Below are positions 1 to 7,542 of a stretch of DNA of 33,257 nucleotides, piece after piece. Origin of the DNA: an uncultured Clostridia bacterium (GTDB taxonomy: Bacteria > Bacillota > Clostridia > Oscillospirales > Acutalibacteraceae); contig CAMMRL010000030.1 in NCBI GenBank assembly GCA_946499275.1, forward strand, positions 1 to 33,257, in the 5' to 3' direction. Every line of letters starts with the position of its first letter. Positions within the stretch are counted from its first letter, which is position 1. Both the position numbers and the translations under genes were made by a program. The notes below the pieces were generated by a model, which saw only the letters and a program-made list of their open reading frames with translations, did no database searches and was not told where the DNA came from.

Positions 1-47
1 CACCCACCCCGGCATCGACGCCGGGCTGGCGGCCCCCTTCTTCCCCA

Positions 48-76
48 CCCCCCGATTGAGCGGGGGTTTTTTTTTT
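48..76 (+). terminator. Rho-independent terminator of an upstream gene
   Basis: CCCCCG (49-54) pairs with CGGGGG (61-66) around an ATTGAG loop and is followed by ten T residues (67-76). The T-run lies on the + strand, so a rightward gene to the left of the window most likely ends here. Confidence 0.75.
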
Positions 77-100
77 GCCTTTCGGGAATTATTAAACCCG

Positions 101-140
101 GGCGTCGTGTGTTTTGGGGCCCACGACGCCGGTTCTTTTT
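101..140 (+). terminator. Second tandem terminator-like hairpin
   Basis: GGCGTCGTG (101-109) pairs perfectly with CACGACGCC (122-130) over 9 bp around a 12-nt loop, and TTCTTTTT follows shortly after. It may act as a back-up for the terminator at 48-76, insulating the regulator promoter downstream. Confidence 0.5.
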
Positions 141-272
141 CATCCCGATTCGTTGGCGGAGCGCCGGCCCGGTTTCCTGCATCCTGTCCGCTTAATTTTC
201 CAATCGCCGCAGCAATGGCCCGCTCTTGGGACAAACAATATCCTCCACCCCCTTCCCCGCGATAATACCCCC

Positions 273-301
273 TTGACAAAGCAGGAAACCGACGATACAA
301 T
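273..301 (+). promoter_or_regulatory. Sigma-A promoter of the GntR-ABC operon
   Basis: A consensus TTGACA (273-278) and TACAAT (296-301) are separated by exactly 17 bp. The start codon at 348 is about 46 bp from the -10 box. The promoter sits directly before the dyad at 304-330, which is the usual layout for a self-repressing YtrA-type regulator. Confidence 0.85.
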
Positions 302-303
302 AT

Positions 304-330
304 AACTGTGATATCACTAGTAGCACAGTT
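304..330. promoter_or_regulatory. Dyad operator, likely bound by the GntR regulator
   Basis: AACTGTG (304-310) and CACAGTT (324-330) are perfect inverted arms. Ten of the thirteen paired positions in the 27-bp dyad match. It covers the expected transcription start just downstream of the -10 box, so binding would block transcription. Assignment to the adjacent GntR protein is an inference from position. Confidence 0.6.
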
Positions 331-347
331 TGGAAGGAGGGACGCCT

Positions 348-737
348 ATGCTGGTCATTGACCCGCGCAGCGGGGTGGCCATTTACGAGCAAATTAAGAA
401 CCAGATTATGGAACTAATTGCCGTAGGGGCGCTGAAGCCGCACACCCAGCTTCCTTCTATCCGGGCATTGGCAAGCGATCTTTCGCTCAATTTCAATACG
501 GTGAAAAAGGCGTTTGGGGAGTTGGAAAGCGCCGGGGTCATCTACACCCTGGCCGGGCGCGGCTGCTTCGTCGCCGACCGGGCGCTGGAAAGCCCCGCCC
601 TACGGGAAAAGGCAGAACAGGCGCTTCGCAACGGCGTACAAGCGGCGCGTGCCGCCGGAATGAGTGCGGAGGAAGCCAAACAGATAGTCGACGACATCTT
701 TACCCAGCTGGTTCCCGCCCCTGGGGAAAAAGCATAA
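348..737 (+). CDS. GntR-family transcriptional regulator, YtrA subfamily
   Basis: A 129-aa DNA-binding repressor. The N-terminal winged helix shows the family pattern: YEQIKNQI, then LPSIRALASDLSLNFNTVKK, then a wing with LAGRGCFVA. A short helical C-terminal tail (about residues 75-129) replaces the large ligand domain of other GntR proteins, and both length and layout match YtrA. The ATG at 348 is chosen because AAGGAGG lies 7 bases upstream; a TTG at 330 has no ribosome site and falls inside the operator. It is the first gene of an operon with an ABC ATPase and permease, the usual YtrA context. Relatives are commonly induced by cell-wall-active or membrane-active compounds, but the inducer here is unknown. 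Confidence 0.88.
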   Translation: MLVIDPRSGVAIYEQIKNQIMELIAVGALKPHTQLPSIRALASDLSLNFNTVKKAFGELESAGVIYTLAGRGCFVADRALESPALREKAEQALRNGVQAARAAGMSAEEAKQIVDDIFTQLVPAPGEKA

Positions 738-799
738 CGCCGCCGCATTTTACAGCATTCGCGCACTGTGAATTCAGTAGTGGAAAGGAAGGATCCCTT

Positions 800-1699
800 A
801 TGATGGAGATACGCGGCTTGTCCAAATCCTTCGGCGGCCGCAAGGTGCTGGACAATATCTCGTTCACGGTCGGGGAAGGTTCCCTGTGTGGCCTGGTCGG
901 CCCCAACGGCGCTGGGAAAACCACCTTGCTGCGGACCGCCGCCGATATCCTACGCGCTGACAGCGGCCGAATCGAGTACGACGGCCAGGATCACCGGGAT
1001 AACCCGGCCATCCGGCAATCCCTGTTTTTCCTGCCGGACGAATATTACCGGCTTCCCCAGGCCAGCCCGCGCACAATGGCGCGTTTTTACGCAGGCTTCT
1101 ACCCCTCCTGGAGGAGCGATACCTTCGAACGGCTGATTTCCCTATTTGAGCTGAACCCCCGCAAGCGCCTGCAGGGCTATTCCAAAGGGATGCAGCGGCA
1201 GGCGTATATCGCGATCGCGCTGGCCTGCCGCCCCCGGTACCTGCTGCTAGATGAAACCTTTGACGGGCTGGATCCGGCCAAGCGCAACCTGGTACGCCGG
1301 CTTCTAATGGAATACATTGCGGAAACCGGCGCCTGCGTCCTGATCTCGTCCCACAACCTGCTGGAACTGGAAAACCTCTGCGACCAGTTTGTCCTTCTCC
1401 ACCACAGCGAAGTGCTCTTTGCCGGGGACGAAGGGGCGCTGCACGATTCCATGACCCGGTACCGCCTGGTGTTCGACCAGGAGATTGGCCGCGCGGCGTT
1501 CGACGGGCTGGACTGCCGCCAGTTTACCCAAATGGGCAACGTGGTTACCGTGACCGTCCGCGGGGATGCCGCATCGACCGAAGCCGCCCTGCGCTCCCTG
1601 CAGCCGTCGATGATGGAGAGCTTCCCACTCTCGCTGGAGGAAATATTCTTGAATGAAACGGAGGCGAAAGGCGATGACCTCACCGGCCTGTTCGGGTAA
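800..1699 (+). CDS. ABC transporter ATP-binding protein
   Basis: A 299-aa cytoplasmic ATPase that would power the permease encoded next. Walker A is GPNGAGKTT (residues 34-42). The signature region reads YSKGMQRQ rather than LSGGQ, a variant common in YtrB/BcrA-like ATPases. Walker B is YLLLDETFDGLD and the H-loop is SSHN. The last roughly 80 residues form a regulatory tail typical of export-type systems. The first of two adjacent ATGs is chosen because GGAAGG lies 7 bases upstream. It follows the GntR gene by 62 bp and overlaps the permease gene by 26 bp, consistent with translational coupling. No binding protein is linked, which favours export or resistance over uptake. Confidence 0.9.
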   Translation: MMEIRGLSKSFGGRKVLDNISFTVGEGSLCGLVGPNGAGKTTLLRTAADILRADSGRIEYDGQDHRDNPAIRQSLFFLPDEYYRLPQASPRTMARFYAGFYPSWRSDTFERLISLFELNPRKRLQGYSKGMQRQAYIAIALACRPRYLLLDETFDGLDPAKRNLVRRLLMEYIAETGACVLISSHNLLELENLCDQFVLLHHSEVLFAGDEGALHDSMTRYRLVFDQEIGRAAFDGLDCRQFTQMGNVVTVTVRGDAASTEAALRSLQPSMMESFPLSLEEIFLNETEAKGDDLTGLFG

Positions 1700-3989
1700 G
1701 CGGGTGCTTGCCCACGAAATCCGTTTGACCCTCTGCCAGTTCTGGCCCCTGCCCGTGCTGGAGTTGGTTTACTTTTTCCTGTTTATCAATCTGAGCGACA
1801 TTATCACCATGGTGCGTACCATAGGGTCTCCTCCAGATGAAACCATGGTTGGCTTCCATATGTTCAACCAAGGGTTTACCCACGCGATCATGGCCGGGAT
1901 CCCGCTGTTCGGCTTCCTGGTCGCCCTCTGCCTGTTTTTCTTTCTTTTCCAGCCGCGCGCCTGCGACACCTATTTTTCGCTGGGCGTCCGGCGGGGGACA
2001 CTGTTCCGCATCCGGTATTTCACCGGCGCGGCCTTTCTCGTGGTTCCCCTGCTTCTGGTCTGCCTGTGTACTTTGATCCTGCAGCGGATCCAGATCCCGC
2101 AGTTTTACGGGATTTTCTGGCGGATGTGGATTTACGTGACCCTGCTGCTCTGCGTGGGGGCGCTGGCGGTCTACACCCTGACGGTGCTGGTGTTCACCCT
2201 CTGCGGCACCATGCTGGAGGGCGCCCTGTACACCCTCCTGGCGGCCGCGGCGCCCTGCCTGGTCGCCTGGGCGGTCGGCTCCCTTCTTTACGCGCTGCTG
2301 CCCGGCTCGCCCTACAACGCCGGTTTCGCCGGATTCCTAGAGCCGCCGTTCGGCAGCCGGGTGATACAAGACGGCAGCCCGATCAGCCTGCTGGTTCCCT
2401 CCCGCCTGTTCAGCCCGGCCACCTTCTTTTTCCACGACCTGTTCTATTTCCAGCACGTTTATGTGGAAAACGGTTCGGAAGACCAGCTCCGCAACGTCAG
2501 CTATCCCAGTGACCTGAACCCCCACTGGGGATTGCTGATCGGCTGGGCAGCGTTTATCGTCGGGGCCGCGCTGCTCGCCGGCTTCCTCTTCCGCCGGCGA
2601 AAGGCGGAGATGGCCGGTTTTGCCGGAAGCAGCCGGATTTTCGGGATCGGCGCGTCCGTGCTGATTGCCCTGTGCGTTTTCGCCGGGCTGCAGTATCTGC
2701 CGCTGGCGGTTCCGCTGCGGGTCTTCCTCGGCCTGCTGGGGTTTGCCGCCGCGCTGTTCCTGATCGGGACACTGGCCTTCCGCGGGCTGCGGTGGCTGAA
2801 GAAAACCTGGGTGCTTCTGCCATCCGCTTCCGCCGCGATGCTCGCCGCCGCGGTCATTCTGGCCACCGGGGGGTTCGGGTATTCCTCCCGCGTGCCAGCT
2901 GTGGGCTCTATCCAGCAGGCATCCATTACCTATCGGGGCGACCCGGCATGGATTTTCCCCATCGAGGCTTTTGGGGCGCTAACCAGTAGTTTTTACGCCG
3001 AAACCGGCCCCTTCACGACGGAGGACAACCTGGAACTGGTCACCTCGCTGCACAGGGAACTCGCCGCGCTCCCCAGAGTACAGGAAGATGAAACGGCTCG
3101 CCCAGCTTACGGCGATACGGTGATGAAAGGCCCGGTTTTCGTGAAATACACCCTGAAAAACGGTTCCACCCTCACCCGGCGGTATGAATCGCTGCCGGTC
3201 CGGGTCATGGAGGATTTTCTGCAGCTCGACGCCACGCTGACGGTTCCTCAGACGCTGATTGACCGTCTGAACAGGGCGCTGCTGGAATATAATCTGCCTC
3301 TGATTGCGACCGACCCCTATCTTCAGCAGAACGTCACTTTGGAATTGAGCCTGGAAGAGCGAAAGGAGCTGCTGGCCTGCCTGGCCGCCGACCTGAAGGG
3401 CCTGACGGTGGAGGAACATTATTTCCCCCAAAACGACGCCAAGCTCCTGCTCTCGGTGAACAATCGTGAAAACGACCTTTTTTACTCGAATGGACTGGGA
3501 GAGGAATATGCCCCCTATACGCTGCCGCTTACCCCTTCCTTTCCCCGTACGCTCACCTTTTTACAGCAGGAGGGGCGGTATACCGTCCCTGACGTGCCGG
3601 AAATCGGGGAGGTACGGATCTACCCGTTCAATCCCGCTTTCACCACAGCTGGCACTGTCATTGGGCAGGATCTGTTCCTGCGCGCCACGGATTTTGAGCC
3701 CGTCCCGGGTTATGCGGTATGCGGCCCCGATGGCTGGGATAAGCTCGATATGGACCCTATCCCGCAGGAACTGGTGGACGACCTGCTTCCCTGCCTGCGT
3801 TCTAACTACTACGCTTCCCGGGAGGTTTACTTTGTCGAACTGACGGTACCGAATACTATTCCCAACGGCGAAGCAATCGGGATAATGGGCGATTACAACC
3901 CCACCCTGGATGCAGAAACCAAAGTCATTTACAAGTACTTGCCGGCCGACGCCGTGCCGGACTCCCTGAAAGCCTACCTGCCGGATTAA
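1674..3989 (+). CDS. ABC transporter permease with large C-terminal domain
   Basis: A 771-aa membrane protein and partner of the preceding ATPase. Hydrophobic segments can be seen at about residues 25-45, 70-92, 115-136, 152-178, 185-208, 286-306, 322-340, 347-368 and 378-400. A largely hydrophilic region of about 370 residues follows and is probably outside the membrane on the surface side. The ATG at 1674 is preferred over the in-frame ATG at 1653 because GGAGG lies 9 bases before it and the MTSPACSGKRVLAHEI start is typical. The long soluble tail resembles clostridial permeases of YtrA-type operons, but I cannot name its domain. The substrate is unknown; peptide antibiotic or lipid handling is only a guess from context. 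Confidence 0.8.
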   Translation: MTSPACSGKRVLAHEIRLTLCQFWPLPVLELVYFFLFINLSDIITMVRTIGSPPDETMVGFHMFNQGFTHAIMAGIPLFGFLVALCLFFFLFQPRACDTYFSLGVRRGTLFRIRYFTGAAFLVVPLLLVCLCTLILQRIQIPQFYGIFWRMWIYVTLLLCVGALAVYTLTVLVFTLCGTMLEGALYTLLAAAAPCLVAWAVGSLLYALLPGSPYNAGFAGFLEPPFGSRVIQDGSPISLLVPSRLFSPATFFFHDLFYFQHVYVENGSEDQLRNVSYPSDLNPHWGLLIGWAAFIVGAALLAGFLFRRRKAEMAGFAGSSRIFGIGASVLIALCVFAGLQYLPLAVPLRVFLGLLGFAAALFLIGTLAFRGLRWLKKTWVLLPSASAAMLAAAVILATGGFGYSSRVPAVGSIQQASITYRGDPAWIFPIEAFGALTSSFYAETGPFTTEDNLELVTSLHRELAALPRVQEDETARPAYGDTVMKGPVFVKYTLKNGSTLTRRYESLPVRVMEDFLQLDATLTVPQTLIDRLNRALLEYNLPLIATDPYLQQNVTLELSLEERKELLACLAADLKGLTVEEHYFPQNDAKLLLSVNNRENDLFYSNGLGEEYAPYTLPLTPSFPRTLTFLQQEGRYTVPDVPEIGEVRIYPFNPAFTTAGTVIGQDLFLRATDFEPVPGYAVCGPDGWDKLDMDPIPQELVDDLLPCLRSNYYASREVYFVELTVPNTIPNGEAIGIMGDYNPTLDAETKVIYKYLPADAVPDSLKAYLPD

Positions 3990-3994
3990 ATGGC

Positions 3995-4036
3995 AAATCC
4001 CCCAACCGGAATAAACCATCCGGTTGGGGGATTTTT
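3995..4036 (+). terminator. Terminator of the GntR-ABC operon
   Basis: A perfect 15-bp stem (3995-4009 with 4020-4034) with a 10-nt loop runs into an ATTTTT tract on the + strand. It begins six bases after the permease stop codon. The opposite strand has only TTT then GCC, so it probably also ends the convergent leftward operon, but less efficiently. Confidence 0.88.
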
Positions 4037-4077
4037 CTGTATACGTTTCCCTACGGGAAGCAAGCGCCGCTTTCCGC

Positions 4078-5322
4078 TCAATATCCTTTCCAGCGGTTCT
4101 CGATTTCTTCCCGCACGATTTCCACAGCCCGGCGCGGCTTGCCAAGCTCCCCTTCCAGGGTATATACGTCGCGGAAAGTGAATTCCAGGCGGCACCCCTG
4201 CGCACAATCGATGGTATGGTCGATATATTGCCGGAACGCGTCCTCGTCCAGCGTTTTCCCCACCCCGACAAAATTGGGGCTGGGCTTGCGCTGATAAATC
4301 ACCGGTTTCCCGCGCAGCCGTTCGCCTATAAACTCTTCATCGCACCAGGGGGAGATGGACACCTTCCGCAGGTTGGATAGGGTGCTGATATATTTGTCCC
4401 AGAACGGATGGACCGGTTCGCAGCAGCCATACACCGTCAGACCGTACCGCTCCGTCACCTTTTTGTAGTAGGGGAAGATAAATTCCCCGAACATCTCCGG
4501 GGAGACCCCGACCGTTTCCTGAGAATCGGCGTATCCCCACAAATCCGATATCCGGATATTTTCCGTTTTCTCCGGGAGCTGCTCCGTATAGCCGAAAGTC
4601 CCCTGGCACACCCAATCGTTGGCATGGTTCAGGGACAGCATCTGCCGTTTCTCCAGCTCGTCGAACAAGGCAAGGTACCCGTCGGTCAGCAGGGACATGA
4701 GGGTGTGGAACTCATCCGGTGTCTCCATCATGGCGATGAACATATTCTCCATCCCCATGATGTTCACCACATCCTGTGTCAACGACGCATTGAGCGCGGT
4801 GCTCATCCGCACCTGCAAGATATCCCCCAGCACCTCGCGGGCAGTCTCCGCGTACCGGAGAGAATCCTCCCGATAAAAGGACAGGATAGAAGGTCTCAGT
4901 TTATCCATGTCCTCCGACAAATCCTGAATCTGTTCCTTGATATGGAACCCGATGCCGCCGTCGCTGCTGTGGACCCGGGTCACCAGGAGACCGAATGCCG
5001 TTATTTCATACCGCCATGGGCACAGGAATTCGGCAGTCACCACCCGGTCGTCCCCGATCAGTTCATGGTTGAGCATCGCCCATTTGAGCTGGAGCTCCAT
5101 CCGGCGGCCCAGCTCCGTTTCACAGGTCGCTACGGGCACAAAGCCTTTGTCCTCAACCGTGTTCCCCTCGAAAAAAACCATGGGTCTCTCGCCGCGCAGG
5201 TCGTTATGGGCTGTCCACAGCCGCGCCCGCTCCGCCATGACGGGAAGGGCGGCGATCTCCGCCTGACGCTTGGCAAGTTCACGGAGCGTTTCGCGGTCCC
5301 GGGTAGTGATCTGGTCCTCCAT
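4078..5322 (-). CDS. UroD/MtaA-superfamily protein A
   Basis: A 414-aa soluble barrel protein related to uroporphyrinogen decarboxylase and methylcobamide methyltransferases. The heme-pathway UroD N-terminal signature (GRPVWLMRQAGR type) is absent, so it is not a heme enzyme. MtaA-type proteins bind zinc with His-x-Cys plus a later Cys. Here the matching segment reads VYGCCEP (Cys300, Cys301), with Tyr in place of His, and a later Cys377 lies in QGCRLEF. It shares AHNDLRGERPMVF, VSPEMFGEF and YGCC with the protein at 30742-31986, which has exactly the same length, so the two are paralogues. A GGGGG site lies 7 bases before the ATG, and only 15 bp separate it from the upstream gene. Last gene of the long leftward operon. 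The reaction is unknown; methyl transfer is a family-based guess. Confidence 0.72.
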   Translation of the reverse strand: MEDQITTRDRETLRELAKRQAEIAALPVMAERARLWTAHNDLRGERPMVFFEGNTVEDKGFVPVATCETELGRRMELQLKWAMLNHELIGDDRVVTAEFLCPWRYEITAFGLLVTRVHSSDGGIGFHIKEQIQDLSEDMDKLRPSILSFYREDSLRYAETAREVLGDILQVRMSTALNASLTQDVVNIMGMENMFIAMMETPDEFHTLMSLLTDGYLALFDELEKRQMLSLNHANDWVCQGTFGYTEQLPEKTENIRISDLWGYADSQETVGVSPEMFGEFIFPYYKKVTERYGLTVYGCCEPVHPFWDKYISTLSNLRKVSISPWCDEEFIGERLRGKPVIYQRKPSPNFVGVGKTLDEDAFRQYIDHTIDCAQGCRLEFTFRDVYTLEGELGKPRRAVEIVREEIENRWKGY

Positions 5323-5337
5323 CGGTATTCCCCCTTA

Positions 5338-6399
5338 CTATCTGCGGAACAGCCGTTCAAACTCCTTTACAATCGCGTCGGCTTCCTCCGGCGAATCGGC
5401 AAAAGTGAGGATATGCACGCCTTCCGGCTCAATAAACTCGCAGGCTTTCAGCATATCCTCGGCTTTTCCGTAAAACTGCAACAGTTTTTTGCTACTTTGG
5501 ATCTTCCGCATCTCTTCCACGCATTCGTAAATGGGTTTCTCCGCGTCGCCTGGCACAAGCTGCACGCCCTTGAGTCCTTCGATTGCTAGCAGCCGGTCGA
5601 GATGGCGGAAAGCGCCCACGCCGTCCAAGTGGAAAATGCTGTTTTTGAAAAAGCGAATCTCGTCTTCCAACTCCGGAACCACAAAACGCTCGAACTGTTC
5701 CCCCGAAATCATGGTGCAGAAATCGCAGGAGGTGACGTACCACGGTTCGTTGCAGTAGGTGGTCATCCAGTTCGATGTGCCGCCCCCGTTGTTCTCCCAG
5801 GTGATATCGTACAACTCATTGAAAATGGACTTTAAAGGCGCAGCCAGCTTTCGGGATATTTCCGCCGTCTGTTCCGGCTCGTCCATCAGGTCCAGGCACA
5901 GGTTTTCCGGCCCGCGCAGCGCCACCATAGCGTCGGCACCGGGATGGAGGTCGGTAAGCCCGACTATATAATCCCCTTTGGCGTCATCCACCGCCATTTT
6001 CGTCAGTTCCACCAGTTTCTGATACCAGGGATTGGCCGGGTCGATCGCAAAGGTGCCGAACTCCGCCCAATCGTCCACAATCGGGTGGGACCAGGAGGTA
6101 TCGGCAGAAAACTCCAGCGGGCAGCCGAGCATCGCCGCGAAAATATCCGGGCCGAAATTCGGCCAGTACGCCGGCACCGTTTCCGCTGTATAATACGCGT
6201 TCTCCGCCTGATACCGCGCCTTTTTAATCAAATAATCGAAGTCCAGCCATCGGCTCTCCACGCCCCGCGGCGGCTCCGGCGGAGACGGCGCATTCCGGCG
6301 GGGCGCCTGGATGGTCAGGATCGGCCGGTCATGGTTTTCCCGGTTCCATAATTCGTCATAACGCCGCCGGACATAATCGGGATTCTTCAGCAGATTCAT
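5338..6399 (-). CDS. UroD-superfamily protein B
   Basis: A 353-aa soluble protein of the uroporphyrinogen decarboxylase-like fold, from a different branch than its two neighbours. In place of the Cys-containing segment it has FHLDGVG (His257, Asp259), and the C-terminus has GVHILTFADSPEEADAIV, a typical UroD-like closing strand and helix. The ATG at 6399 is chosen because GGAGGG lies about six bases before it; an open frame continues upstream to 6528 but lacks a ribosome site. It is followed by protein A after 15 bp and preceded by a 309-bp gap with its own possible control sequence. The His-x-Asp pattern could still bind a metal. The substrate is unknown. It could be a structural homologue without methyltransferase activity. 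Confidence 0.7.
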   Translation of the reverse strand: MNLLKNPDYVRRRYDELWNRENHDRPILTIQAPRRNAPSPPEPPRGVESRWLDFDYLIKKARYQAENAYYTAETVPAYWPNFGPDIFAAMLGCPLEFSADTSWSHPIVDDWAEFGTFAIDPANPWYQKLVELTKMAVDDAKGDYIVGLTDLHPGADAMVALRGPENLCLDLMDEPEQTAEISRKLAAPLKSIFNELYDITWENNGGGTSNWMTTYCNEPWYVTSCDFCTMISGEQFERFVVPELEDEIRFFKNSIFHLDGVGAFRHLDRLLAIEGLKGVQLVPGDAEKPIYECVEEMRKIQSSKKLLQFYGKAEDMLKACEFIEPEGVHILTFADSPEEADAIVKEFERLFRR

Positions 6400-6708
6400 T
6401 GTTTCCCTCCATCCGTATACGCCGGGACGAACCGCTCCGTAAAAAGGCGGGCCGCCGGCTATCAAACAGGGCGGATGAAAGCATAAAAAATATAAGTAAA
6501 ATAATTTCGGTTTGCTATATTCTTCCATGCTTTGTAAGCCCTATTTATACAGTGTATAAGGATTTCAAGCACCCAGAACAATCGGAAAATTTTTTATTAA
6601 ACAAAACGGATTCAAAAGGGGATACCGCTCTCCGGGAAATGATCCCACCGCTTTTCCAGGATACCTACGGCCTTTCATCGGAAAACGTCTCAGCCATCCC
6701 CTCTCCTA
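6400..6708. other. 309-bp gap inside the leftward operon
   Basis: No gene is seen. The gap separates the oxidoreductase-like gene from the two UroD-like genes. It holds a perfect 7-1-7 palindrome (6545-6559) and next to it TGTAAGCCCTATT (6533-6545), which resembles the TGTAACCTATT element of the two main promoters with a two-base insertion. AT-rich DNA around 6480-6530 could hold a promoter (TATATT on the - strand), but I see no good -35 box and no terminator for the preceding gene. Confidence 0.45.
6545..6559. promoter_or_regulatory. Perfect palindrome TTATACA-G-TGTATAA
   Basis: A 15-bp perfect inverted repeat upstream of the UroD-like gene pair. It lies about 145 bp before the start codon at 6399. 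On the - strand TTGAAA precedes it and TATAAA overlaps it, but their 13-bp spacing is too short for a normal promoter, so an operator is the better reading. The binding protein is unknown. Confidence 0.45.
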
Positions 6709-7542
6709 CTATACGGGGATCCATTCGCCGGGATGATTTTGCGCCTTCAGTCCCGCTTCACGCACCGCCATGATGGCGATGGTTTCCGAGTGGGGCACCT
6801 TCTCCTCTTTGGTGTTAAAGAAATCCACCATTTCCTTGATAAAGGCGGCGAAAAAATCGGATTCCACCGTCACCAGCTTGTTATCCTCCGGACGGCAGAC
6901 GGTAGTGACAAACGGGGAACCATCCTCGAACTGGGTGATTGTCCCCTTACGGCCGTCCTCGAATTCGACGGCCAGGGTCAGCCAGCGCTCGCCGTCCAAA
7001 TACAGCACCCGTTTGGCCGGCGCTTTCATCAGCATCATCAACGGCTCGAGCTGGTGGATGGAATAGGTTTCAAACCCGAAAGGCCCCCAGCAGCTTACTG
7101 CCGTGACGGTGGAGGGGTTGATTCCTCTGTACTCCTCAGCAAAGCGGAGTGCCGAAGAGGAATAACACGGCGTTCCATGTTCCTCCGCAATCGCGAAAAT
7201 CCGTTTCGCCGTCGCCGCGTCGGGCGCGAAGGTTTTATCCACATAGGTCGGTTTCCCCGAACGCAGGGGGATTTGGCAAAGCTGCTCGTGCATCTCGCAG
7301 TTGTCCGGTGAAAGCACCACCAACGCATCGCTTTTTTCCACCACTTCTTCGATGGTGTCACAGCACTCTACCCCGAATTTCTCGCACCACTGTGCCGCGG
7401 TCATCCCGCTCAGCGGGCTGTCGATCAAGGCGTAGGCATAGGCCACTTCGGCCTGCCCGCCCGAGGCTTCCCGGATCCAGGCGGGGTAGTTGTTGGCGTG
7501 CCATTCATCCAAGTAGTAGTCAATAAAGCCGATTTTCATCAT
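6709..7542 (-). CDS. Gfo/Idh/MocA-like protein with an altered N-terminus
   Basis: A 277-aa protein resembling NAD(P)-dependent sugar oxidoreductases but shorter than the usual 330-400 residues. The nucleotide-binding start reads MKIGFIDYYLDEWHAN, without the normal GxGxxG loop, so cofactor binding is doubtful. The family's EKP segment appears as YVDKTFAPD (Lys103), and LVVLSPDNCEMHEQLC matches the strand and helix around the usual NH(x)H/xPxxxH region. The first ATG overlaps the stop of the upstream gene as ATGA, with AAGGAGAGG just before, showing translational coupling. Its place after two glycan-degrading genes suggests it acts on a released sugar or derivative. Activity loss or a changed reaction is equally possible. 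Confidence 0.68.
   Translation of the reverse strand: MMKIGFIDYYLDEWHANNYPAWIREASGGQAEVAYAYALIDSPLSGMTAAQWCEKFGVECCDTIEEVVEKSDALVVLSPDNCEMHEQLCQIPLRSGKPTYVDKTFAPDAATAKRIFAIAEEHGTPCYSSSALRFAEEYRGINPSTVTAVSCWGPFGFETYSIHQLEPLMMLMKAPAKRVLYLDGERWLTLAVEFEDGRKGTITQFEDGSPFVTTVCRPEDNKLVTVESDFFAAFIKEMVDFFNTKEEKVPHSETIAIMAVREAGLKAQNHPGEWIPV

Larger units (their letters stand above)
1..272. other. Left-edge non-coding stretch
   Basis: No gene can be supported here. The first bases form a small CCCGGC/GCCGGG hairpin (8-25) and could be the very end of, or the spacer after, a rightward gene outside the window. Two terminator-like hairpins follow and are listed separately. Open frames across 56-305 have no ribosome site and run through the terminators, so I do not call them. 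Confidence 0.5.

Noticed and set aside
56-305. Small frames at the left edge
   Set aside because: They run through two terminator hairpins and the promoter and have no ribosome site.
4078-5322. Heme-pathway uroporphyrinogen decarboxylase (hemE)
   Set aside because: The N-terminal substrate-binding signature is absent and no heme genes are nearby; the same applies to the two paralogues.
4408-5589. A 393-residue + strand frame opposite UroD-like protein A
   Set aside because: Antisense shadow that also spans the junction between two coupled leftward genes, with no recognisable domain.
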